Assembly: GCA_029262975.1 (NCBI GenBank)
Contig: JAJCYJ010000091.1
Coordinates: 1 to 11,148 of the forward strand
Reading direction: 5' to 3'
DNA: 11,148 bases
DNA from: Saprospiraceae bacterium
GTDB taxonomy: Bacteria > Bacteroidota > Bacteroidia > Chitinophagales > Saprospiraceae
Shown: in pieces, positions 1-7,025 of the stretch
Numbering within the stretch: the first letter of the stretch is position 1
Layout of the letters: every line of letters starts with the position of its first letter
The notes under the pieces: model-generated
Databases searched by the model: none
What the model was told of the DNA's origin: nothing
Seen by the model: only the letters and a program-made list of their open reading frames with translations
Position numbers and translations under genes: made by a program

Positions 1-175
1 AGAAAAAGTCACAAATGATTGGAGCTGTAACGATATAGGAGTGCTATCCCGATATAAACCAATACCCCATTATTGATCAATATTTCAAAAAAAGTGTGAG
101 CCAAACATATCTAATAGTCGCATAATTATTTGTTAATCAACTTTTTAGCAATTAGCTGAATACCCCTAACTATAT

Positions 176-619
176 TCAAAGTTTACTAAAATTACTCTGT
201 ACTTTATCCAAAATACGGACAAAAAGATTAATCTCTTGCTCGTAAATACCATTGAACCCATCTTTTGCTATCATATTAAAGAGACGCGTGGCTTTGCTGT
301 GTGTTTCTGTTCCCTTAGGAGTCAGGTATAATCTTTTGGCTCTTTTATTCGATCTATCCGGAACCCTCTCTATGATTTCTTTATTTTCTAATAACTTGAG
401 AATGCGGGAGACTGACGCTGGTTCTTTTCGTGTGGCCTCGGCAACATAGATTTGTGTTACCCCTTGTTTCTTATAAATAGTATTTATGACCATCCATTGA
501 TCATAACTTATATCAAGTTCATTTTTGTGAAATGATCTATTGACCAAATCTCGAAATCGCTTGATAATCTCTTCCGCCGACAATAATACTTGTGGGGCGT
601 TCCTGAGTAAAAAACTCAT
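176..619 (-). CDS. MarR-family winged-helix transcriptional regulator
   Basis: A predicted cytoplasmic DNA-binding regulator of about 147 residues, the normal size for MarR proteins, which act as dimers and often answer small phenolic or oxidative ligands. The winged helix is readable: an ISYDQWMVINTI helix near residues 37-48, the helix-turn-helix with its recognition helix around 53-78 (EPASVSRILKLLENK), and the wing ending in the family hallmark DRSNKRAKRLYLTPKG at about 88-103. N- and C-terminal helices would form the dimer interface. I start at the ATG at 617-619. The frame stays open to a TTG at 632-634, which would add five residues, but nothing supports that codon. It lies on the same strand as the esterase gene upstream, with a gap of about 144 bp, so it probably has its own promoter. 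Its target and ligand cannot be read from sequence. Confidence 0.9.
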   Translation of the reverse strand: MSFLLRNAPQVLLSAEEIIKRFRDLVNRSFHKNELDISYDQWMVINTIYKKQGVTQIYVAEATRKEPASVSRILKLLENKEIIERVPDRSNKRAKRLYLTPKGTETHSKATRLFNMIAKDGFNGIYEQEINLFVRILDKVQSNFSKL

Positions 620-763
620 ACGCGTAGGTATCAAAAGTTAATAAAGCGGGAATAAATTTGCCTGCCCAAGGTAGCAAGCAATACTTAAATATAGGTACCC
701 CAGATATGTTATTTAAAGCATAGAAGTAAATGAAGTATGATAGCCGACAAAATCTGACCCTAA

Positions 764-1510
764 TTATTTCATTAGTTTATGAAAAGCATCTATCCACGCT
801 TCTGCCATCAGAAAGTTGCCTGCCATTGAAGGATGAACACCATCCGGACACCAATATTCTGTTGGTGACTTCTTCAGGGCTTCATTAAAAATTTGCTGAT
901 ACGGAATAAAGACAGCTCCATAATGATTTGACACATTCCGGGCAGCTAACTGATATGCTTCAAATGAGCCTTTCCATTTTTCGGTTTTTATAGCCGTTCC
1001 ATCATGAAGGACAAATGGTTCGCCGATAATCAACCTGACATTTGGCAGTCTTTTCTTTGTTTGTTCCATTAGCGCCATAAAGTCGTCTTCATAAATTTGA
1101 GCAGTCCCATTGTAATTCCAGTCCAGCGTATGCCAGAAATCATTTACCCCAATCATTATACTTAAGACATCCGGCTGAAGCATCATACAATCATCCTCCC
1201 ATCTATCCCTTAATTGAAATACTTTGTGACCACTTATTCCCCGATTATAAAACTTTAGATGCTTATCAGGATAAGTGCCGAGCAGATGTGTTACGGTGTG
1301 TCTAACGTAACCCTGGCCCATACCGTTTCCATTGTTTGCATAATAAGCCCCCTTATTCCTTCCGGCATCTGTTATAGAATCTCCCTGGAAAAGTATGGTC
1401 AAATTATCGGGCACCATATTTGAATCATAGTCGTGAGCCAGTGATTTTATGGAAGTGGACGCAGCAAGAGCGGAAATCCCTGCGATAACAGATCTTCTAG
1501 AAATATTCAT
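764..1510 (-). CDS. Exported SGNH/GDSL-family hydrolase (esterase)
   Basis: A predicted secreted or periplasmic esterase of 248 residues. All SGNH blocks are present: the nucleophile in GDSIT (Ser45), the oxyanion Gly in RGISG (about Gly91), the oxyanion Asn in GVND (Asn123), and the Asp-His pair in DGVHP (Asp223, His226). Family members include acetyl-xylan and rhamnogalacturonan acetylesterases and lysophospholipases, so removal of acetyl groups from polysaccharides is plausible here but is inference. The N-terminus (SRRSVIAG, then an Ala/Ser-rich segment to about residue 25) resembles a twin-arginine leader. I start at the ATG at 1508-1510. An in-frame ATG at 1561 adds 17 residues in front of the leader and runs into the divergent gene, so I reject it. 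It is divergent from the DinB-like gene and followed by the MarR gene. Confidence 0.88.
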   Translation of the reverse strand: MNISRRSVIAGISALAASTSIKSLAHDYDSNMVPDNLTILFQGDSITDAGRNKGAYYANNGNGMGQGYVRHTVTHLLGTYPDKHLKFYNRGISGHKVFQLRDRWEDDCMMLQPDVLSIMIGVNDFWHTLDWNYNGTAQIYEDDFMALMEQTKKRLPNVRLIIGEPFVLHDGTAIKTEKWKGSFEAYQLAARNVSNHYGAVFIPYQQIFNEALKKSPTEYWCPDGVHPSMAGNFLMAEAWIDAFHKLMK

Positions 1511-1519
1511 TGATATATA

Positions 1520-1535
1520 TTTACTGTAAAGTAAA
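1520..1535. repeat. Perfect inverted repeat, possible operator
   Basis: Arms TTTACT and AGTAAA (1520-1525 and 1530-1535) surround a GTAA spacer. The site lies in the roughly 60-bp region between the divergent esterase and DinB-like genes, 10-25 bases upstream of the esterase ATG. A regulator binding here could affect both genes. The arms are short and AT-rich, so chance is a real alternative. Confidence 0.3.
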
Positions 1536-1570
1536 AATATTTGCACTATTGTGACATACAAATTAATAAG

Positions 1571-2104
1571 ATGGAATTAGAGATGTTGAAATACCCTATT
1601 GGTCGATTTAAAAAATCGGAAGAGCTTGACGCTGATATGCGTTATCAAATGATTGCAAATATCAAGTCATTCCCACAACGGCTCACCGGCGTGGTCATGG
1701 AATTAAATGAAGAACAACTAAATACACCATATCGGCCGGATGGCTGGACAGTAAGGCAACTTGTCCATCATTTAGCCGATAGTCATGTCAACAGTTACAT
1801 CAGATTCAGATGGGCCTTGACAGAAGCTACACCAGTAATCAAAGCCTATGATCAGGCAACATGGGCCGAATTGCCAGATGCAAAAAATGCGCCCATAAAA
1901 TTTTCCATTAACTTATTAAAAGCTATTCACGCCAGATGGACCTTATTAATGGAACGCATGACTACGGAAGAATTTTCTAAAGAATTAAGCCATCCGGAAT
2001 GGAAAAATAATCTAAGCCTCAATGATATGTTGCAACTGTATAGCTGGCATTGTAATCATCATCTTACCCATATTACATCATTGATTAACAGGAATCGTTG
2101 GTAA
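1571..2104 (+). CDS. DinB/YfiT-like putative metal-dependent thiol transferase
   Basis: A soluble four-helix-bundle protein of the DinB superfamily, closest in motifs to Bacillus YfiT/BstA, the bacillithiol transferase type often annotated as a putative metal-dependent hydrolase. Features of that group are the opening YPIGRF, the central GWTVRQLVHHLADSH and the C-terminal WHCNHHLTHI. One His of the central HH pair plus the two His spaced four apart near the C-terminus match the three-His metal site (a His67/His159/His163 pattern in YfiT). In YfiT-like enzymes a low-molecular-weight thiol is conjugated to electrophiles. I start at the ATG at 1571 (177 residues). An ATG at 1583 is also reasonable, and the frame runs back to 1541, where it would overlap the promoter region of the divergent esterase. 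The Dabb gene follows after 49 bp. Confidence 0.85.
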   Translation: MELEMLKYPIGRFKKSEELDADMRYQMIANIKSFPQRLTGVVMELNEEQLNTPYRPDGWTVRQLVHHLADSHVNSYIRFRWALTEATPVIKAYDQATWAELPDAKNAPIKFSINLLKAIHARWTLLMERMTTEEFSKELSHPEWKNNLSLNDMLQLYSWHCNHHLTHITSLINRNRW

Positions 2105-2153
2105 GTGTGAAAATTAGCTATTAATTGAATGTCAGAAACCCTATAATTGATAA

Positions 2154-2585
2154 ATGAAAAACCATTTGAATATGATAAAATTAAAATTTTGCTTTTTTTT
2201 GGCAGGACTCATTATTTTCTCTAATTGTACTCAGGATAAAAAAGAAGCTGACAATGTCACTATTGCATCAAGTCAGCCAGAACAGTTACTACGACATGTA
2301 GTATTGTTCAAATTTAAAAAGTCCTCTTCACAAGAGGATGTTGCATCTGTAGAAAAGGCCTTTCATGAGTTGCCTTCAAAGATCCCTGAAATTTATGATT
2401 ATGAGTGGGGCCTTAATAATAGTCCAGAAGGATTAGACAAGGGATTTACACATTGCTTTTTACTTACTTTTAAATCCGAAGAAGATCGAGCGATATATCT
2501 TCCACATCCCGATCACAAAGCATTCGGAGCAATATTAAGTCCTCATCTGGATGACGTGCTCGTAATTGATTATTGGGCCAAATAA
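2154..2585 (+). CDS. Dabb-domain (stress-responsive A/B barrel) lipoprotein
   Basis: A predicted lipoprotein of 143 residues carrying a single Dabb domain, a dimeric alpha/beta-barrel, ferredoxin-like fold. The N-terminus has a charged start, a hydrophobic stretch at about 12-22 and Cys25 followed by TQDKK, consistent with lipid attachment after signal peptidase II, although the residues before the Cys (FSN) are not a textbook lipobox. The Dabb core spans about 46-141: LLRHVVLFKF, the LPSKIPEI helix end, HPDHKAF and the final DDVLVIDYW. Dabb proteins are small barrels, some of which are enzymes or stress-induced, and no specific activity can be read here. An alternative ATG at 2172 would give a shorter leader. 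It lies 49 bp after the DinB-like gene and is probably cotranscribed. It converges on the NIPSNAP gene. Confidence 0.85.
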   Translation: MKNHLNMIKLKFCFFLAGLIIFSNCTQDKKEADNVTIASSQPEQLLRHVVLFKFKKSSSQEDVASVEKAFHELPSKIPEIYDYEWGLNNSPEGLDKGFTHCFLLTFKSEEDRAIYLPHPDHKAFGAILSPHLDDVLVIDYWAK

Positions 2586-2614
2586 ATTTATCCTTGACCT
2601 AAGGGGCCAATAAT
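2569..2614. terminator. Bulged inverted repeat between convergent genes, possible bidirectional terminator
   Basis: The left arm ATTATTGG-G-CC (2569-2579) pairs with GGCCAATAAT (2605-2614) over ten base pairs with one bulged G. The loop is about 25 nt. The left arm overlaps the last codons of the Dabb gene, and the element sits just before the end of the convergent NIPSNAP gene. The position suits transcript termination on both strands. There is no clean T-tract after the stem, so the assignment is tentative. Confidence 0.35.
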
Positions 2615-2642
2615 ACCTGATACTTATAAAGTAAAAGACGTC

Positions 2643-3398
2643 CTATATTCTTTCAAGAAATATTTTTCTAATATTAGAAACTGTATTAGCGTACTGGGGT
2701 AAGTCCTTCATTTTATTCCAATCTGGATGAGCGACAAACTGTCCCCAGGCCTTACTTCTTGCTTCCATATTATCAAAGGCCAGCATATAGGCAAGGCAAG
2801 GCATATATGGACCGACAATCATGTTACCAAAGAAGACAGCATCAAGCCCCACTTTTTTAAAAAGCTTGATTTCATCTTTATCAAACATGATAACTTTTCT
2901 TCTTACGGCGTCTTCATTTTCACCTTCATATATTCTCAGTTCGAATAATTTCTTATCTGCACCGGGAGCCAGCAATGTTGGCATACCGTTAAATGCAGAC
3001 AATAAGAAAGAAGAATATCGATTGTAAGTTTTCCCTGCCGCAGTATAAGTCTCAGTCTGCGCTATGAAGGAATCATCACTCATTAAATCGACGACATCGA
3101 GGTACGTTTCAAGGTCTGGATAGGAATATAACGTCCAAATTTTGGCAGGCTCGGCATCACCTAATTCTTTAAAAATCATGGTATGTTCAATACCCGCTTG
3201 CCAAAGTGTAGGGTGTAATGTATTGTTCAGATAAGAAAACAAACTTTTTCTATTTCCACCAAAAGATAATTCGTAAGACCTAAGCTCATAGAATTCATTT
3301 GACTTGGCTTTATTGGACAAAACATTGACCGATGGTTTTGCTTGTAAAGCTCCTGTCCCCAGAATTGCTGTGGAAGCGATAAATTTTCTTCTTTTCAT
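2643..3398 (-). CDS. Exported two-domain NIPSNAP-family protein
   Basis: A 251-residue exported protein with two NIPSNAP (alpha/beta-barrel) domains. The leader MKRRKFIASTAILGTGALQA begins with a twin-Arg-like KRRKF and ends in an AxA-like cleavage site near residue 20. The domain duplication is visible: domain 1 opens with FYELRSYE (36-43) and domain 2 with LFELRIYE (151-158). Each is followed by a helix, aromatic strands and a WTLYSY or MLAFDN-type strand, and the last domain ends in HPDWNKMKDLP. NIPSNAP domains are of poorly known biochemistry, so no reaction is assigned. The gene begins 16 bp after the stop of the cytoplasmic Gfo/Idh gene on the same strand, so the two very probably form an operon. 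The ATG at 3396-3398 is the only sensible start. Confidence 0.87.
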   Translation of the reverse strand: MKRRKFIASTAILGTGALQAKPSVNVLSNKAKSNEFYELRSYELSFGGNRKSLFSYLNNTLHPTLWQAGIEHTMIFKELGDAEPAKIWTLYSYPDLETYLDVVDLMSDDSFIAQTETYTAAGKTYNRYSSFLLSAFNGMPTLLAPGADKKLFELRIYEGENEDAVRRKVIMFDKDEIKLFKKVGLDAVFFGNMIVGPYMPCLAYMLAFDNMEARSKAWGQFVAHPDWNKMKDLPQYANTVSNIRKIFLERI

Positions 3399-3414
3399 AT
3401 CATTAAGTCAATGC

Positions 3415-4566
3415 TTACAATTTGATCCACTTCTGATCACTCTTCCCCGACTCGATTACTTTATATATGAATTCCATACCTCTTAATCCATCTTCAACTG
3501 TAGGATAATCCTCATAGATCGGATCTACCGCTACACCGTCTATCCTGGCCTGGACACATTTAGCAAAGTTGCGATAGATATTGGCAAATGCTTCAAGATA
3601 CCCTTCCGGATGTCCAGCCGGCACTCTTGCGGCGGCAACGGTCTCTGGATATAATACTCCCACACCTGTACGATATATTTCAGCAGGTTTTTCCTGATGT
3701 TTAAAAATTAGCGTGTTCGGCTGCATTTGGTGCCATTCCAGGCCTGCCTTTTCTCCATATATTCTTATAGCTAGACTATTCTCCTCACCGACTGATATTT
3801 GACTGGCAAAAAGTACACCCCTCGCACCATTATCAAATCGCAAGAGGATATTACCATCGTCATCAAGAAGACGCCCGTCTACTAAAGTGCTTATATCAGC
3901 ACACAATTCTTTGATTTTTAACCCTGTAATATATTCGGCAAGATTCTCAGCATGAGTCCCTATATCTCCCATAGCCCCTGCTATGCCGGACTTTTTAGGA
4001 TCTGTTCGCCATGCTGCCTGTTTTTGGTCCGAAGATTCCAGTAAAGTTGACAACCATCCCTGGGGATACTCAACGACCACTTTTTTAATTTTCCCTAAAG
4101 CATCATTTTTAATCATGGCCCTGGCTTGCTTGACCATTGGGTATCCGGTATAATTATGTGTAAGCGCAAATATCTGCCCTGTGCGGTTGACCGTTTCAAC
4201 AAGATCTCTCGCCTCTTCGAGATCAAAAGATAGCGGTTTGTCACAGACGACATGAAAACCGTGTTCTAAAGCCATCTTTGCAGGACCATAATGGACATGG
4301 TTTGGTGTCACGATAGAAATGAAATCCATCCTGACGTCTTCAGGAAGTTGACGCTCCTTCTCGATCATTTCTTTATAGTTTCCATAGACCCTTGACGGAT
4401 CGAGAAAAAAGTCTTCTCCGGATAATCTGGACTTTTCGGGGTTGCTGCTGAAGGCTCCACAGACTAGTTCTATTTGTTGGTCAATAGCAGCAGCGATTCT
4501 GTGCACTCCTCCGATGAATGCATCTCTACCTCCTCCGACCATTCCCATTCTAATTTTTCTTGGCAT
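3415..4566 (-). CDS. Gfo/Idh/MocA-family NAD(P)-dependent oxidoreductase (no export signal)
   Basis: A predicted cytoplasmic dehydrogenase of the sugar/inositol Gfo/Idh/MocA family, about 383 residues. The N-terminal Rossmann domain starts at once with IRMGMVGGGRDAFIGGVHR. The cofactor-domain motifs TPNHVH (about 87-92) and DKPL (Lys110, the family's EKP lysine) follow. The C-terminal domain holds the catalytic GDIGTHAEN segment (Asp201, His205). The GGGRDAFIG nucleotide loop is typical of a Bacteroidota/Planctomycetota subgroup of unknown substrate. I start at the ATG at 4564-4566, preceded by the purine-rich GAGAAAG. The frame extends to a TTG at 4591-4593 (392 residues), which I consider less likely. 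There is no signal peptide, unlike its divergent relative. It is the first gene of an operon with the NIPSNAP gene 16 bp downstream. Substrate not determined. Confidence 0.9.
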   Translation of the reverse strand: MPRKIRMGMVGGGRDAFIGGVHRIAAAIDQQIELVCGAFSSNPEKSRLSGEDFFLDPSRVYGNYKEMIEKERQLPEDVRMDFISIVTPNHVHYGPAKMALEHGFHVVCDKPLSFDLEEARDLVETVNRTGQIFALTHNYTGYPMVKQARAMIKNDALGKIKKVVVEYPQGWLSTLLESSDQKQAAWRTDPKKSGIAGAMGDIGTHAENLAEYITGLKIKELCADISTLVDGRLLDDDGNILLRFDNGARGVLFASQISVGEENSLAIRIYGEKAGLEWHQMQPNTLIFKHQEKPAEIYRTGVGVLYPETVAAARVPAGHPEGYLEAFANIYRNFAKCVQARIDGVAVDPIYEDYPTVEDGLRGMEFIYKVIESGKSDQKWIKL

Positions 4567-4666
4567 CTTTCTCAATTTTAACGCGTCTGCCAAAATATAA
4601 AATTATAGTGATTGATTATAACAGAATACTTATCTTGACTGGATCTAATAATCAAACCTCATCATC

Positions 4667-6001
4667 ATGAAAAGAAGACATTTTGTTCAAAATACGTCAC
4701 TAGCAGCATCTGGACTAATCATTTCACCAGGCCTCAACATCAGAAAAAAAATCATTAGCCTCAATGATAAAATTAATATAGGTGTAATCGGATGTAAGGG
4801 GATGGGCTGGTCCGATGTACACTCTCTGTTAAAAATGCCGGATGTGGATCTTGTTGGTATGTGTGATGTAGATCAATCTGTGATCGATCAAAGACTCGCT
4901 GACTATGCAAAACTTAGAAGTAACAAGCCAAAAACCTATGGTGATCATAGAGAATTACTTAAAGATGAATCTATTGACGCTGTAGTTATCGGTACACCAG
5001 ATCATTGGCATTGTGGCATTATGGTGGATGCAGTTATGGCGGGCAAACATGTGTATGTCGAAAAGCCTATAGCCAATACGATAGAAGAATGCAATATTAT
5101 GCTCGCAGCTCAAAAGAAAACGGGGAAAGTAGTGCAAGTAGGTCAGTGGCAAAGAAGCGGCCCACATTATAAAAAGGCGATTGAGATAGTTCAATCAGGT
5201 GTTCTTGGAAACATCAGACTTGTAAAAGTATGGGCCTATCAGGGATGGATGAAGCCGATGGTTAAAAAACCGAATAGTCCTGTACCTGAAGGTGTCGATT
5301 ACAAAAGATGGCTGGGACCAGCACCGATGAGACCATTCAATCCCAATCGTTTTCATTTTAACTTTCGATGGTTTTGGGATTATGCAGGTGGTCTTATGAC
5401 TGATTGGGGCGTACATGAGATTGATATTGCATTATATGCTATGAATGCATTGGCACCAAAATCCGTCATGGCATCAGGTGGCAAACTGGCTTATCCCGAT
5501 GATCCAGCAGAGACACCGGATACATTGCAGACAGTTTTCGATTATGGGGATTTTAGTATGCTCTGGGAGCATGCAACAGGCATCGATGGCGGTCCCTATG
5601 GCAGAACTGAAGGAATTGCTTTTATTGGGAATAATGGAACACTGATAGTAAACCGGGGAGGTTATGAATTAATCGCTGAAAGAGAATTCGCAGGTTGGGG
5701 CAAGGAAGGTAAAGAAAAGATGGAATCTATCCCACTTGTGCAAAGAGGTGATGTTGATATTCTTGGGCTTCATACAGAAAATTTTATCGCAGCTGTTAAA
5801 GAAAATGATCATTCAATGTTGAATACTCCGATAGAATCAGGAAGTGTGGCTGCCATTAACGCCCAAATGGGCAATATTGCCTACAAAACCGGAGAGAAAA
5901 TTTACTGGGACAGTGTTAAGGGTAATTTTGGTAAAAACAAAAAGGCCAATAAATTAATCAAAGCGAACTATAACAATGGCTGGAAGGTTCCGAAAGTTTG
6001 A
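4667..6001 (+). CDS. Exported Gfo/Idh/MocA-family oxidoreductase
   Basis: A 444-residue member of the same superfamily but with an export leader: MKRRHFVQNTSLAASGLIIS is a twin-Arg-type N-terminus, as in Zymomonas glucose-fructose oxidoreductase, which is folded with its cofactor before Tat export. The mature part opens with the NAD(P) loop INIGVIGCKGMGW (36-48). Then come GTPDHWHCG (109-117), VEKP (131-134, Lys133 the family lysine), and a W-rich segment with RWLGPAP. The catalytic GGLMTDWGVHEID follows, with Asp246 and His250. The exported enzyme probably keeps its NAD(P) bound. The Lys-rich tail after residue 420 is outside the core fold. The gene diverges from the leaderless Gfo/Idh gene and is followed 26 bp later by the quinone-oxidoreductase-like gene. 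A GH109-type glycosidase, also built on this fold, cannot be fully excluded. Confidence 0.9.
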   Translation: MKRRHFVQNTSLAASGLIISPGLNIRKKIISLNDKINIGVIGCKGMGWSDVHSLLKMPDVDLVGMCDVDQSVIDQRLADYAKLRSNKPKTYGDHRELLKDESIDAVVIGTPDHWHCGIMVDAVMAGKHVYVEKPIANTIEECNIMLAAQKKTGKVVQVGQWQRSGPHYKKAIEIVQSGVLGNIRLVKVWAYQGWMKPMVKKPNSPVPEGVDYKRWLGPAPMRPFNPNRFHFNFRWFWDYAGGLMTDWGVHEIDIALYAMNALAPKSVMASGGKLAYPDDPAETPDTLQTVFDYGDFSMLWEHATGIDGGPYGRTEGIAFIGNNGTLIVNRGGYELIAEREFAGWGKEGKEKMESIPLVQRGDVDILGLHTENFIAAVKENDHSMLNTPIESGSVAAINAQMGNIAYKTGEKIYWDSVKGNFGKNKKANKLIKANYNNGWKVPKV

Positions 6002-6027
6002 TCATATTGTTCTAAAATCGAGACATA

Positions 6028-6999
6028 ATGAGAGCTATAAGATGTAAGACCCTGGGACTTCCGGATACTTTAGTGTTAGAAGAATTAGAATCGCAACCGC
6101 TACAAGCTAAGGAAGTACGGATTAAGATTCATGCCTGTAGTGTTAATTTTCCAGACACATTGATTATTCAGGGACTTTATCAATTCAAACCAGAATTACC
6201 GTTTACTCCTGGTAGTGATATAGCAGGTGAAATTGTGGAGTTGGGCTCAGAGGTACAGCACTATAAAATTGGAGATAGAGTCTTCGGTGCATTGAGTCAT
6301 GGTGGGTATGCAACTGAGGCGGTTGCGCATTCCAAACAAGTGTTTCCTATTCCTCCAGGAATGGATTATAAAATAGGGTCGTCCTTCATGATGGCTTATG
6401 GCACCTCATATCACGCCTTAAAGCAAAGGGCAAATCTACAACCTGGAGAGACGTTAGTTGTACTCGGTGCATCGGGAGGTGTTGGACTAGCCGCTGTAGA
6501 ACTGGCTAAAATAACCGGCGCAAGGGTTATCGCATGTGCTTCCACAGATGAAAAACTCGCCTTGTGTAAAGAATATGGTGCTGACGAAGTCATCAATTAT
6601 AGCACAGAAGATCTTAAGAGCAGAATAAAAGAATTAACTGGAGGAAAGGGTGCCGATGTAGTTTATGACGCCGTAGGTGGTCCAAATACTGAAAAAGCCT
6701 TACGGGCACTGGGTTGGAATGGCAGATTACTGGTCGTGGGTTTTGTCGCAGGCATACCCAGTATCCCTCTGAACTTGCCCTTATTGAAGGGATGTCAGAT
6801 CGTAGGTGTTTTTTGGGGTAGCCATGTAATGAAAGAACCAAAAATCCACCAACAAAATATGATGGAACTGATGGGTTTGTATCAAGCTGGAAAGATATCT
6901 CCGCATGTTAGCAAGACATACAGCCTTGAACAAGTCCCAGAAGCACTGCAGTCTATGATGGACAGAAAGGTGAAAGGAAAAGTGGTGATACTTCCTTAA
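6028..6999 (+). CDS. Zinc-free medium-chain quinone oxidoreductase-like protein
   Basis: A 323-residue cytoplasmic protein of the medium-chain dehydrogenase/reductase superfamily, quinone oxidoreductase branch, normally NADPH-dependent reduction of quinones or other enones. The GroES-like N-domain shows the family VNFPD (39-43), TPGSDIAGEIVELG (60-73) and GDRVFG (82-87). The nucleotide domain has GASGGVG (147-153), the ADEVINY strand and GADVVYDAVGG. The catalytic-zinc Cys motif of alcohol dehydrogenases is absent, as expected for quinone oxidoreductases. The C-terminus ends in a typical KGKVVI. The ATG at 6028 is 26 bp after the exported Gfo/Idh gene, so cotranscription is likely. It could dispose of reducing equivalents or a reactive carbonyl made in the same pathway (inference). 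Some homologues act as acyl- or crotonyl-CoA-type reductases, so the exact substrate is open. Confidence 0.9.
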   Translation: MRAIRCKTLGLPDTLVLEELESQPLQAKEVRIKIHACSVNFPDTLIIQGLYQFKPELPFTPGSDIAGEIVELGSEVQHYKIGDRVFGALSHGGYATEAVAHSKQVFPIPPGMDYKIGSSFMMAYGTSYHALKQRANLQPGETLVVLGASGGVGLAAVELAKITGARVIACASTDEKLALCKEYGADEVINYSTEDLKSRIKELTGGKGADVVYDAVGGPNTEKALRALGWNGRLLVVGFVAGIPSIPLNLPLLKGCQIVGVFWGSHVMKEPKIHQQNMMELMGLYQAGKISPHVSKTYSLEQVPEALQSMMDRKVKGKVVILP

Positions 7000-7005
7000 A
7001 CTATA

Positions 7006-7017
7006 ATTAAGCTTAAT
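7006..7017. repeat. 12-bp perfect palindrome at a convergent gene junction
   Basis: ATTAAGCTTAAT reads the same on both strands and lies between the ends of the quinone-oxidoreductase-like gene and the convergent S74-domain gene. With no loop it is unlikely to be a classical terminator hairpin. A small second inverted repeat (ACCTC at 7028-7032 with GAGGT at 7041-7045) lies beside it, overlapping the S74 gene's stop codon. Together they may slow or end transcription, but no T-tract supports it. Confidence 0.25.
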
Positions 7018-7025
7018 GTCATAAT

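Noticed and set aside
2..76. Plus-strand frame open from the window edge to a TGA at 74-76, 24 codons (begins EKVTNDWS, ends KPIPHY)
   Set aside because: It could be the tail of an upstream gene, but it is short, has no recognisable motif, and an open stretch of this size is common by chance.
653..660. TAAATTTG on the plus strand, an exact match to the Bacteroidota TAnnTTTG promoter box
   Set aside because: There is no TTG box at the right distance upstream, and no plus-strand gene starts after it; both neighbouring genes lie on the minus strand.
2727..3027. Overlapping plus-strand open frames inside the NIPSNAP gene
   Set aside because: They are antisense to an intact two-domain gene with clear motifs; no start signal or homology is visible.
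4567..4593. TTG start extending the leaderless Gfo/Idh protein by nine residues
   Set aside because: The ATG at 4564-4566 has a purine-rich stretch just before it and starts directly at the Rossmann fold as is usual in the family.
4955..5416. Minus-strand open frames inside the exported Gfo/Idh gene
   Set aside because: They are antisense to a well-conserved gene and show no domain or motif of their own.
4667..6001. Exported Gfo/Idh as a GH109 N-acetylgalactosaminidase
   Set aside because: The fold and leader are compatible, but the DWGVHEID active-site segment and EKP lysine fit the oxidoreductases; without comparison I do not claim glycosidase activity.
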